This document shows, piece after piece, positions 1 through 11,035 of a stretch of 64,000 nucleotides of DNA. The notes under the pieces are model-generated. The model worked only from the letters and a program-made list of their open reading frames with translations, made no database searches and was not told the origin of the DNA. Source of the DNA: Blastomyces gilchristii SLH14081. Lineage: Eukaryota; Ascomycota; Eurotiomycetes; Onygenales; Ajellomycetaceae. The first letter of the stretch is position 1; every line of letters begins with the position of its first letter. The position numbers and the translations under genes are program-made. The DNA lies in the NCBI RefSeq assembly GCF_000003855.2, contig NW_003101681.1:6646627-6710626 (forward strand). Reading direction: 5' to 3'.

Positions 1-2875
1 TTTCTAAGTTATATAGAGTAATATCTCTATTAAACTGTCTAGAAAAGGTTTTAGAAAAGATAATAGCTACTCAACTATCTTTTATAAGCTCTATTAATAA
101 CTCTCTTTTATTCAGTGAATAAATGAGAGATAGAAAACAATGTTCTGTAATTAACACTATACTCTCAGTTATTTATAATATTCAAATAGCAAAACATGAA
201 GATCTGATCTCAACTAGACTGGCCGCCGGGACCATGAATTTCATGTTTGATTCCATTTGATCTGGTCCCATACATTTCTTGGCGTGAATCCCGCTGGGAC
301 TGGCTATCAAAAAAACAGGTAAAGTGACTATATATCAGATCTTAAAATGGAACCATGACTTGAAAAAAATGAGAAAGTGATCCCATTTGATCCCATTTAG
401 TCCCATTCTTGGCATAAAGTTACTATTTTTAGACATTTTAAGGTTTTTTTTAGACTATTTTTAATTTTTTAAAAAGTAATGCTTTTTGGTAACGCTCAAA
501 TGACATTTAAAGTCATTTAAAGTAATAAAAATAATTTAAATTGAGAAGTGGAAATCATGGTCTCATTTGGAAAATGTGACAAGAGTAGACAGTAAGTCTC
601 ACTGGGACAGTATGGGACTACTATCTAATGTTAAAACCATGTAATGGGATCAGTCGAATTGGTAATGAGACTATCATAAAATCTGGTCCTGGTCCCAGAC
701 ACGGTCACACGGTCAGTCCAATCTCAACTGTAGTTTTTATTGATATAAAAGAATCATTTGATTATGTTTCAAAGTCAAAGTTAATTCAGACTTTGAAGAT
801 GTTAAAACTGTCACTTTCTCTAATAAAATAAGTTAACTATTTTATATCTAAAAGAATCATACAACTTTTCTTTAATAAAATGAAATAAGATAAGACTGAG
901 ATAAAAATAGAAGTACTGTAAGAATCTTCAATCTCACTCATTTTATTTATAATATACACTGCATATCTATTCAAAGATAGAAATATAAAAATAGTGTGAT
1001 CTCTGAGTTATATAGATGATATTAGTCTAGTCTACAGCTCAAAAACTATCAAAGAAAATTTGAAAGTGATTGAAAAAGCTGTAAAGAAAATCTTTGTCAG
1101 AGCAGATATCAATCAAATTTAATTTAATATGAATAAAAGTAAGTTAATTCATTTCTTTTCTAGATTTAATAAGAAAGAACTATCTCTAACTCTTTTAAAT
1201 AGAGAGATTAAACCCAGTTTAAATGTTAAATAATTAGAAGTATGATTAAACTCTAAGATGAATTTTAAATATTATATTCAATAAAGAACTGTCAAGGCAG
1301 AAAGACTATTGAATAACATTATCAGACTATCAAATACAGAGAGAGGTCTATTCTTCCAGACTATGAGACAGTTATATATAGCCTGTATTATCTCAGTAGC
1401 TGATTATGAAGTTCAAGTTTAATAAAATAATCAAGAAAATTTCACTGAACTCTTTCAAAGTCTGTAAAACAGAGCTTTGAGAAGAATTCTGAAAGCATTT
1501 AAATTATCTTCTATTAAAACAATGGAAATTGAAGCTTTAATTCTCTCTTCTGCTATTAGATTTGAAAAGGTCTGTATGAACTATACTCTGAGAGTTATAA
1601 AGATACGCTTAAATCATATAATCAGAGAAAGAGTCTCTTCTTCATTTTCATTAATTATCTCTAGAAATGAACTGAATTGAAATAGATTTCTTGATTGAAA
1701 TGAAAATAATTCTTTAAAGAAAATGTCTTCTTAACTGTACAGACTATACTCACTGATTAAAAATCAATTTTCTTCTTTAAATATTGAAAAAGTTGATCAT
1801 GAGAAGTTATCTCTCTGAAGAGAAAAGCTTGAATCTCTTATAAACTTATAAATAAGTGAACTATTTAAAGAGAAAGAATATGAACAGCATTTGAAGAGAA
1901 TTTCTATAATTAATATAAAAGACTCTATTCTGATTTATTCTGATGACTTAAAAAATGAGAATTTGAATAGATTAGACACAGACATTGCTTATACTGAAGA
2001 TAATATCAATTTTATCTCAGATTTCTGAAATTTAGACTGTGAATCTGAAGTCTTTGACACTGAACTATTTAGAATAGTGAAAGCTTTCAAACTTATTAAA
2101 ATAAAATCTTATAAAAGAGAAAATAGTTTGAAAGAGACATGAATATTCTCTAATAGTCAAGCTACTTTAAAAAGATTTAGAAATAGTCAGATTTATAATG
2201 ATTAAATGAATCTTGAACTGATCTTAAACTTTCATTTCAAAAATTCAAAAGAGAAGAATATGAAAGCTGATAATTCATCTACACTGAGTTTCTACTCATA
2301 TTAATATTCATGACAATGAATTGACTGATTCAGCTGTAAAAAAAGATTCAGAATTAAGTAGATCTATTCAAAAAATTATATTCTGATCTTTTATAAAGAG
2401 AAAAACAAAAGAATCTTGTTTAGATAAGTGAAATGAAAGCTGGCAGAAATAAAAGAAGAGTATATATTATTCAAGATTTGAAAGAAAATCCAAGTGAAAA
2501 TCTTATTCAATTAAATGTAAAAAGAAAATATTCTCATCTATAATACAGCTGAAATTAGAACATGACTATTTTAAATCTTATATACAAAGATTTGATGATA
2601 GATTTGTTTCAATAGAATACTCATTCTGCAATGCAAATAAGAATTCTGAGTATATTATAATGCACTGTGCATTATACAATAGTCTCAGAGTCAGATTAAA
2701 AGAGAAGTATGATCTAAATCAATTAAATATAAGATTCTTATTCTCAACTGAGACAGGAATTAAATACTTAATAGACTTTTTATCAGAAACTCAAGCAGCT
2801 ATAAGAAAATGACTAAATTCAGAAACATCTGAATATTAAGAGAAGGAAATTAATCATATATAGTCTGTTAAAACA
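1..2875 (+). pseudogene. LINE ORF2 C-terminal part: reverse transcriptase and RNase H, broken
   Basis: This would be the LINE polymerase, which copies its own RNA at a nicked target. The conceptual frame contains an RT palm motif Y-I-D-D at 1009-1020. Farther on is an RNase H domain starting with Y-S-D-D (1936-1947) and followed by a D-S-Q-A-A-like stretch and an N-E-L-T-D segment near 2310. A Cys-His segment (C-x2-C, H-C) lies near 2620-2665, just before the C-terminus. Many TGA and some TAA stops interrupt it; most sit where Trp, Arg or Gln are expected, so the damage is by transition mutation. A MITE interrupts the RT domain at 215-720. Other copies in the window share the same frame. Confidence 0.85.
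215..720 (+). mobile_element. hAT MITE copy 1 (506 bp)
   Basis: A non-coding element with imperfect terminal inverted repeats (TAGACTGGCCG at the left end; the right end reads TGGACTGACCG on the other strand). It is flanked by an 8-bp target duplication ATCTCAAC at 207-214 and 721-728. The empty site is visible in the homologous LINE copies (reverse strand around 11725). An 8-bp duplication and TA-G-type ends are typical of the hAT superfamily. The same ends occur on the large hAT at 16387-30969, so this is a deletion derivative of that family. No open frame of note is present. Confidence 0.9.
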
Positions 2876-2999
2876 GCTATAAACTATCTTTTAATAATTT
2901 GTTTCATTACAGTCTCTCTTTATTTTACTTTACTTTTTTCTTTTTATTCTTTTCTATCTATCTATTTAATGTGTCTATCTTTAAGACTGTGTTCTCTTT

Positions 3000-3536
3000 T
3001 GTCACGCTCCCGGCCGCGCCAAGGCTCCGTTGCGGTTCCACACGGCCCATCGCTTCCATGCGGATGATTTCATCCCATCTGAACCGGTTTCCAACCACCC
3101 TATGACATCATTCGAATATATCATAGAAAGATTTAATTGATGGATATGAGAACCCCGCTTCTATACGAGGTCAGCAGATTACTGTTCCTTGGCAATGAGG
3201 CGCCGCTGAGGTATCACTCCAGCTATCCTCGCTCATGGAATGAGAGGAGGGTATCCGCTCATTGTCTATATAGAATAGCTAGATGCTGGCTTCTCATTAA
3301 AGAAGCCAGCAATTCATTTCTTTTACTTCTACTGAAATATACACAAGAGTTACTGCATGCCTCATACAATCTTCTTAGTATACTAAGTACCATATCTGTG
3401 ATATTCTTGCAATAACCCTGTAGCCTATAAGCTCACTATTCAAGCAAGATAGTCAAGCTCACTTATACAGCTTCTCAAACAACTATCTCTACATGTCACT
3501 GCTGACTAGTCACTGCTTCAGTTTTATCACATTACA
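3000..3536 (+). repeat. 5' LTR of chromovirus 1 (537 bp)
   Basis: Begins TGTCACGC and ends ATTACA. The first ~270 bases keep many CC, GG and CG dinucleotides, whereas the inner half resembles its mutated partner. It contains an inverted repeat around 3286-3315 (CTGGCTTCT and AGAAGCCAG). It aligns over its full length with 10250-10786. Confidence 0.93.
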
Positions 3537-3779
3537 ATTCAAATCACTTGATCTGATTATATGTTTGAATCAGTCAAGCTCTAACAGACTGATATGATCT
3601 TATACACCTGTACTGGGACTGACTCAATCTCACTCTCTGAGAGAAACACTACATCATCTTCTAGAGTGTGTACATGTCTACTCTGACAGGAATCCGAGAT
3701 TCCTGAAACTGCTGCACATTTTGGCATGGGCTCTTCAACTGCTCTGCCACCGCCACAGCCTCTACACACCTACATCTAT
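3537..3779 (+). other. 5' leader of chromovirus 1
   Basis: Untranslated stretch between the LTR and gag. It presumably holds the primer binding site, but I could not match one confidently to a tRNA end. The short antisense frame at 3581-3769 shows nothing recognisable. Confidence 0.5.
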
Positions 3780-6700
3780 CATGAAGATAGAGAGATTAAG
3801 GTCAGAGATTCACTGAGATATAAGAGAAACATCTTATCTGAATTTCACAGCTTTATTCATACTCTTGAATGAAAATTCCACCTTAATCTGAGCCAGTATA
3901 ATACTCATGAGATATAAGTAATATACACTGTCAATCTTCTTGAAGACATCTCTGTGACTACTTGAATCATCAAGAAGAGAGAGCTTGAGTGTATCAATAC
4001 TATCATGACTTGAGAAGAATTCAAGGACTTTCTACTGAATCAAATTGAAGATCACTGTAATCATGACTTCACAGTAATACAGTGATTCAACTTATTATAT
4101 TAATGAGATAATGAGAATTCTTCTGATTTTAATATAAGATTTGAAGAATATTGAGAGGAACTGACTGATGATTTAAATCAATTAAAAACACAGCTTTATC
4201 TTGTGAAGCTGACTCACAAGATGCAGATAATAATATCACAGTATCAGAGTTTATTAATCAATTACACTGAGCTTGTCAACCTGACTTCTCAGATCTATTT
4301 GAATAATCAATTCTCTGAGAAAAAGGTTAATAAGACTTTTTCTAAGTAATCAATAATGAGATTTAAACAGCACTGTGACAGCTTCAGTGCAGAGAAAGTA
4401 AAGAAGAATTTCAAGTATTCTGATTCTTCATTCACTGTAAAGAAATACTAAAAAAGATTTGATAAAGATCTCTGTTTCAACTGCAGAGCTGATGATCACT
4501 ATATCAGTGATTACAAGAAGCTGAAGAAGAGAAGAAATTAAGAAGACATCTTCTCAAAGTTAACTTCTCTTCTGATAAATATATCTGTGGAAGATAAAGA
4601 AGAGAAAGAAAAGAATTGACAATTCTCACATCTCTGAGTTTATATTATGATCACAATGTATACTCTGAATAAGAAGATATCAGTGAGATATCTACTTGAC
4701 TTCAGAGTGAATACTAACTTCATATTCTATTTCTTTTCTTTGATAAAGAGTTGAAAGAAGATAGACTCATCAGATTATATAAAATTTACTGATGAAATGA
4801 AATGTCACTGTTTTAACATAATTCAAGTGAAGTATGTGATCACAGACTCAGAAGAAATCTTTAAGAAGAGCAGTCTGCTTCTTCACACAGTTAATATTAT
4901 AGATGAGAATGTCATTCTAGATCTTCTGTGATTGAGAGAAAACAATTCTCTCATTAACTGAGTCACTCAGATGTGACAGTACTGTCTCACTGATAAAGAG
5001 ACAGTGATAGAGAAATCTGAAGAGTTTCATCAGAAGAATCTTGAGAAAAAGATTGAGTTAATATACTGTGTAGCAGGTGATTGAGACTTAAGAACAGATA
5101 AAGAAATCATCACTCTTACTGTAAGATTAGTAGCAGTATTCATCATTGAAGACAGATATACACAACATCTCTTTACAGATTTTAAGAATGTCTTTTCAGA
5201 AAGAGAAGTAGTGAAGTTTTCTGATATCAAGATACAATATAAGATTCACCTTGAAGATGATGCAATAATGCTGTACAGACCTCTTTATAACTTATCTGTA
5301 AAGAAATTGAATATTCTGTGCAAATATCTTGAAGAAGCACAATCAAAGAACTGAATATATTCATCAAAGAGTTCAGCAGAGGCATCTATACTCTTTGTGC
5401 CTAAGAAGAATAATAGACTATATCTATACATAGACTACAGAGATCTTAATAAGATGATGATTAAGAATTGCTATTCATTACTATTAATTGAAAAGATAAT
5501 TGATCAATTATCTGAAGTAAAGATATTCTTAAAGATTGATATACAGAATATCTATTATAGAATCAGAGTTAATAAAGACAATATTTAAAAAACAGCTTTT
5601 CATATCAAGTACAGTAATTTTGAATATCTTGTTTTATCTTTTGATCTTTATAACACTTCAGCCATCTTTCAGATCTATATAAATGAGATGCTGTGAAGCC
5701 TTGTTAACATCTTCTGCATAGTATATCTGAATAACATTTTAATCTTCTTAAAATCAGAGAAAGAACATGATATTCATGTTTAAGAAGTGTTAAGTCACTT
5801 AAGACAGTATTAACTCTATGCAAACACTGAAAAATGCTTATTCTATATACAGAAGATTGATTTCTTAGATTATATTGTTGAGATGAATGACATTTCAATG
5901 AATAGAAGCTGAGTCTTCATCATTGAGAACTGACCAGCACTGCAGATGTATCATAAGATGCAGGTATTTCTAGAAGTTGTGAATTTCTACAGACAATTCA
6001 TCTATATATATTCACAGATTACTGCCCCTCTTACAGATCTGTTAAAGAGAAGTATGAAAGACAGAAAAACAGAATTATTTATTCTCACTCAAGACACTGT
6101 GCAGATGTTTGCAGAATTGAAACAAGCTTTCACAGATATCATGATACTGAATCACTTTAATCTCAACTTACTCAGTCAGTGTAAGACTGATGTATTCAGA
6201 AATGAGATCTGTAAAATCTTTTCACAGTTGATACTGAAGATCTTTCAACATTAAAAGAATCAGAGAATAATCATCTCTGAAGAAACAGGCAATGAATTGT
6301 CTATGAAAGAAGACTTTTTTACAGAGTCTATAAAATGCTGTGAATAAAGATCTGTGATCTTCTTCTTCAAGAAGTTATCACTTACACAGAGAAGATATGA
6401 TATTCATGATCAGAAGATGTTAGCAATTGTCAAATTCTTTAAGATCTAGTAATATTATCTTCAGAGTAGTAAGTACTCAGTGTAAGTTCTCACTGATCAT
6501 GCAAATCTGCATTACTTCTTGACAACAAAGAGCTTGACAGAATATCAAGTCAGATGAATGAAGCTACTTTCAGAGTATGATTTCTATATCTGATATTATT
6601 CAGATTGGCTTAATTCTGCTAACACACTGTCTAAGCAGCCTGATTATAATATCATTGATGCAGAGAAGAATTCTACAAAAGAATCTCTGTCATCACTGCA

Positions 6701-8480
6701 GAAGAAGCTGACTGCAGAGAGTTAAGATTCTCTAAAGCTCAGGAACAGCACTGAAGAGGCAGCTGTGTGACTCAGTATAGAAGATGAAAGAGAACTCAGA
6801 TCTCTGCAGAGAACTGATACTAAAGATCATGAGCTTCTCATATCATATCTTACAATCATTGAATTGATAAAGAATAAAACAGTCTATAATCTTTTAATCT
6901 GACTACTTTTGAAATTCATTAATAAGTTACAGAAGAGAGACATCTCTACTGCAGCTTGAATTCAAAAGTTAAAGAAGAAAGAATTCAGTTTAAACTTGAA
7001 AGAGACAGACTCTGAGTGAGGTGATACTGCTAAGAAATCAAGTCATTGATAACTAGAAGAATATGAACTTCTACTGCTGAATAATTCAGTCTTCATTTCT
7101 CATAGTAGAGCAGTGTGTCAGAAGTTATTGAGAATTCATTATAATGATTTTTATACAGAACACTTCAGATTAGAGAAGACAGAGAAGCTTCTAAAATGTA
7201 AATACATTTAAGACAAGCTCTGAACAGATGTCAAAGAGTATATTGAAACTTGTAATATCTATTAAAGAATAAAGATTCTGTAGCATAAGTAATACAGTAA
7301 GTTGATATCACTGCCTGTTTCAAAGAACTTATGACAGAATCTATCAATGAATTTCATAGTTGACCTGTTAAAGTCAACAAGAGTCAAAGAATATGACTTG
7401 ATTTTGATTATTATTGATCACTTCACAAAGATGATCAGATATATTTCTACTTATAAAAAGATTAAAGCCTCTGAATTAACTGATCTGTTTTTAGATATTA
7501 TTATTCATGATCACAGAGCTTCAAAATCATTGATAACAGATCAAGAATCTCTCTTCATCAGCAAATACTGATCAGCTTTTTGTTATCATCTTATAATAAG
7601 ATATCTCCTCAGTACTGCATTTCATCTGCAGACTGATGACCAGACTGAATATCAGAATCAGACACTAGAATAGCATCTTCAAGCATTCTATTTATATTAT
7701 CAGAATGATTGACTTAAACATCTTCTGATCACTGAATTCATATATAATAATGTAAAGAATGCAATCTTAAAGATATCTTCTTTCTATACTTATTATAAAT
7801 ATAATTCTTCATTACTCAGTGACATTGTGAACAATGTTTCAAAGAGAGAAATAGACAGTCAGAATGTTGAACAGATACAGAGAATGAAGTATCTCTCAGT
7901 ATCAGAAGTAAAAGTGAGATTGAAACTTTTGAATAAAATTCATAAGAAGACAGTGAGAAGTATTCACTGCACTCAGAAGTAGTAGATAAAATACTATAAT
8001 TAAAAACATCTTCTAATGAAGTTCTCAATAGAGGATTAAGTACTACTTTCAGCAAAGAACATCAAGATAATAAGATTATATAAGAAGCTCAATGAGTAGT
8101 AACTAGAACCTTTCTCAGTAATAAGAGTAATGAGTAAGCAGATATATGAGTTGAAATTATTCACAGAATTGAAATCAATTCACTCTGTTTTTCACATTTT
8201 CTATTTGAAGCTCTATAAGCAATGCTTCAGAGCAGAGCTATCTCAGTTAAATAATATTAAGATCAAGAATGATACTGAATATCTTATGAAGAAAATATTG
8301 AATAAATAAACATATTACAGCAAGCTTCAATATCTTATTAAATAGAAAGATTATTCATTATCAGAGAATTTATGAGAATCACTTAAGCATTTGAAAAATG
8401 CTGAGAAAGAGATTACAAGCTATGAGACAGCTAGTACAGACTGCTCTGTTACACATCAGAGACATTGAGTAAGAAATACT
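3780..8480 (+). pseudogene. Chromovirus 1 gag-pol, broken by point mutations
   Basis: Conceptual domains in order are as follows. Gag comes first, with a zinc knuckle starting C-x2-C-x4-H at 4472 (last Cys changed to Tyr). Then comes a protease-like region near 4690, RT from about 5160 (K-x-D at about 5533; Y-L-N-N at about 5722 where Y-L-D-D is expected), and RNase H at about 6100-6600. Integrase follows, with its zinc-binding region near 7130-7270. The integrase core has D at about 7356, D at about 7545 and E at about 7645. A chromodomain with the L-I-K-x-K-D-Y and S-E pattern lies at about 8255-8430. Stops are mainly TGA at expected Trp or Arg positions and the frame is otherwise continuous. 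Chromodomains are known to direct integration to modified histones. Start and end are approximate. Confidence 0.88.
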
Positions 8481-9127
8481 GTTTAAGACTTCTTATTTTT
8501 CTTAAAGAGTTTTTTAGAGATAATCTCACAGTGATGAGCTGATATCTTATAGACTCTGTAGCACTCTTCTTCTATTTTCTCTCAAAGAGTTTTTAAAAGT
8601 TTAATAAGACTATACAAGTATAACATTTCTGAAGCAGTTAAAAGAAAAGAAATATTTGAAATTAATAAAAAGATTAATATTATCAATCTGTGAGCTGCTG
8701 CTATTCTAATAAGGTCACAGCTCACTGAAAAAGTAAAAAGAGGGATCAGAGTCTACTCATTAACAATCACACTCTCATCAAACTCATTCTTCACTGTTGA
8801 AGTCTTCAGTATCAGTATCTTTATCTGTTAAGAAGTTAGTGCTGCAGTGCTGTAGAAGAGCAGAAGAAATATATGAAATATCAACTTATCAACTTACAAA
8901 GTATCTCAGTTATCTACTTCAATTGAATCAAGATTCTTTTCAATCAGTAATTAATCTTTACAGCACTTTCAATAACAGTACTGACTAATCTCTTCTTAAG
9001 ATCAGTCATTCTGAGGTGTTTTTTCATCTCAGAGACTCACACTTTCACCTTCTTCTGTAGATAAGTAAGAGAGATCTTCTCAGTCTTGACAGAATCTGTC
9101 AATACTTAAAGCTCTGAGACTCTCACT
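8481..9127. other. Spacer downstream of integrase in chromovirus 1
   Basis: About 650 bases of AT-rich sequence between the chromodomain and the antisense frame. A short plus-strand frame at 8797-8988 has no recognisable domain. The stretch could hold the 3' exons of the antisense gene, but I could not define them. Confidence 0.4.
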
Positions 9128-9784
9128 CTATACAGCTTGAGTATCTAGGCTTCTTATCAGAGCTGATATGACATCTTTCTGTGAGATAATACTTACAGAG
9201 AGACAGAAGTCATTGTTACAAGTATAACAGAAATAACAGAAGTGAGAGAAGAAGTAGATATATAAAATCTCTCTCTTCTTCAGCTGCTTAGTGCAGCACA
9301 GACAAGTGATGATACCAGTCAGAGACTGCATCAGAGCCTCTTCACAGAGAGAAGATGAAGAAATTATGAGACTCTGCAGACTCAACTCAGCAGCATCCTG
9401 AGCAGGGCTCAGGTGTGTGGAAGAAGAACTACAGATTGAGCTTCTCAGAGTCACTGTCTCTGAAATCAAGCTCTCTTCAGGTTCCTCTCTGAATGATCAC
9501 ACGGGGTCATACATCATCATATTGATGAGGAGGGGGGGCGGCGTTGCAACAGTGATGAGAGGGGCAGGGGACAGACTGAACACAGACGCACCAGCCAGCA
9601 GAAGGGACGACACCTCACTGCACAGCACGGCTACTACCACTGCAGCTGCAAGAGATGCAGGAGGAGAAGGAGATGTGACAATGAGAGTGATACTCTCACA
9701 GCTCATTGACACTGTCTCTGCCTTCAATCTGACTTTCTTTACAGTCATGGAGGCCGCAGCTGCACCACAAAGACATTTACTCAC
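9128..9784 (-). pseudogene. Antisense gene between integrase and 3' LTR of chromovirus 1
   Basis: On the minus strand one reading frame of about 219 codons runs from an ATG at 9784 to a stop at 9128, broken near 9497 by a stop that looks like a transition. The N-terminal half is rich in Ala, Ser and Val. The C-terminal half has Cys pairs (C-L-C-C, then C-Y-F-C-Y-T-C) that could bind zinc or be structural. It keeps much higher GC than its surroundings over 9480-9790. The plus strand is also open over 9417-9827, so the coding strand is not certain. Function unknown. The second gypsy family in the window also has an antisense gene in the same place. Confidence 0.5.
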
Positions 9785-10249
9785 TAGAAAACATCAGAAT
9801 AAGCTCTCTATTATTCTTCAAGAATGATACTCTCATGCACTCACTATTACAGATGAGGGGGGAGAAGAGAAAAATGTGTCACAGAGAAGAGAGAGATCTT
9901 TTTAAAAAAATCCTGCTACTACTGTTAGCTTTGTCTCTAAAACACATCACTTTTGTAGAGAATTTCATATATAGAATGAAATATGATAAGAGATCTGCAA
10001 GTCACTTGTTAACTATATTTTTTCACATTTCAAATCAATATATAAGAAACTCACTTATCACATGTTTAATTTGAATGAAGATGAGAAAGAGAAGATCTAC
10101 ACAGTCAGCAGAAAAACTCATCTATTCTTTTATATCACACACAGTACATGTGCTGTTAATCAGTTGACAATCATTGCTATACAATAAAGATAATTTCTAA
10201 TTCAGTAATCTTGAGAGTATAGAAACTATGCTCTTAAAGAGAAGAGTAT
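9785..10249. other. Spacer before the 3' LTR of chromovirus 1
   Basis: AT-rich sequence ending in a purine-rich stretch (about 10226-10248) that could serve as the polypurine tract. I see no convincing gene; the 79-codon plus frame at 9835-10074 is probably chance. Confidence 0.4.
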
Positions 10250-10786
10250 TATCACACTTTCAGCTATGTCAAGGCCTCATTGCGGTTTCACACAGCTCAT
10301 TACTTTTATATGAATGATTTCATCTCATCTGAATCAGTTTTCAATCACTCTATGATATTATTCAGATATATCATAGAAAGATCTGATTGATAAATATAAG
10401 AACCTCACTTCTATACAAGATCAGCAGATTACTCTTTCTTGGCAATGAGATGCTGCTGAGGTATCACTTCAGCTATTCTTACTCATAGAATGAGAGGAGA
10501 GTATCTGCTTATTATCTATATAGAATAACTAGATACTGGCTTCTTATTAAAAAAGTCAGTGATTTGTTTCTTTTGCTTCTACTGAAATATACACAAGAGT
10601 TACTGCATGCCTCATACAATCTTCTTAGTATACTAAGTACCATATCTGTGATATTCTCACAATAACCCTGTAGCCTATGAGCTTGCTATTCAAGCAAGAT
10701 AGTCAAGCTCACTCATACAGCTTCTCAAACAACTACTTCTATGTGTCGCCGCTGACTAGCCACTGCTTCGGTTTCGCCACGTTACA
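10250..10786 (+). repeat. 3' LTR of chromovirus 1 (537 bp)
   Basis: Same length as the 5' LTR. It is heavily mutated through most of its length (the expected TGTCACGC start reads TATCACAC), but its last ~50 bases keep their CG and CC dinucleotides and end CGTTACA. TCTTT duplication follows. Confidence 0.93.
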
Positions 10787-10950
10787 TCTTTTCTTTTATC
10801 ATGATATTGTCAAATGATTTCAAAGTATAAGAAGATGTTAAAATACTGCAATTTATAAACAGTTTTTGTATTCTGAGCTGAAATTTTCTGATTTTGTATA
10901 TCTGAAATTGGTGAATGTATAATAGTTAACTTTATAGATATAGGAAAAAC

Positions 10951-10973
10951 CCTGAGAACTTTTAGTTCTCAGG
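10951..10973 (+). other. Stem-loop near the LINE 3' end
   Basis: A perfect 10-bp stem (CCTGAGAACT pairing with AGTTCTCAGG) with a 3-base loop, about 40 bases before the tail. It recurs at 36023-36045 with loop AAA instead of TTT, and on the minus strand near 37225 and, mutated, near 36670. In some LINEs a 3' stem-loop is recognised by the reverse transcriptase; that role is an inference here. Confidence 0.7.
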
Positions 10974-11014
10974 TAGATATCATAGTCTCTGACTGTATAC
11001 ATCTATAATTGAAG

Positions 11015-11035
11015 AATAATAATAATAATAATAAT
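11015..11035 (+). repeat. (AAT)n tail of LINE-1
   Basis: Short AAT microsatellite directly after the conserved LINE 3' end. The same tail marks the 3' ends at 36086-36104 (plus strand), 37166-37183 and 36609-36626 (minus strand). Confidence 0.85.

Larger units (their letters stand above)
3000..10786 (+). mobile_element. Chromovirus-type Ty3/gypsy retrotransposon (element 1), complete but mutated
   Basis: Two 537-bp LTRs (3000-3536 and 10250-10786) in direct orientation enclose a gag-pol region. A 5-bp target duplication TCTTT lies at 2995-2999 and 10787-10791. The LTR ends are TGTCACG and CGTTACA. The order gag, protease, RT, RNase H, integrase, chromodomain places it with chromoviruses. It sits in the 3' UTR of LINE-1. 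An antisense frame lies between integrase and the 3' LTR. Pol is interrupted by stops, so the copy cannot encode intact proteins. Confidence 0.92.
1..11035 (+). mobile_element. LINE-1: non-LTR retrotransposon, 5' end outside window, interrupted by a MITE and a chromovirus
   Basis: LINE sequence runs over 1-214, 729-2999 and 10792-11035. The gaps are a MITE (215-720) and an LTR retrotransposon (3000-10786). Each interruption is flanked by a target-site duplication, and the uninterrupted sequence is present in the other LINE copies (for example around 11718-11735 and 35845-35885). The element ends with a 10-bp stem-loop and an (AAT)n tail at 11015-11035. The tail abuts the interior of an oppositely oriented LINE, so LINE-1 probably inserted into LINE-2. 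The 5' part (ORF1 and endonuclease) lies outside the window. The order of RT then RNase H resembles Tad/R1-type fungal LINEs. Confidence 0.85.
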
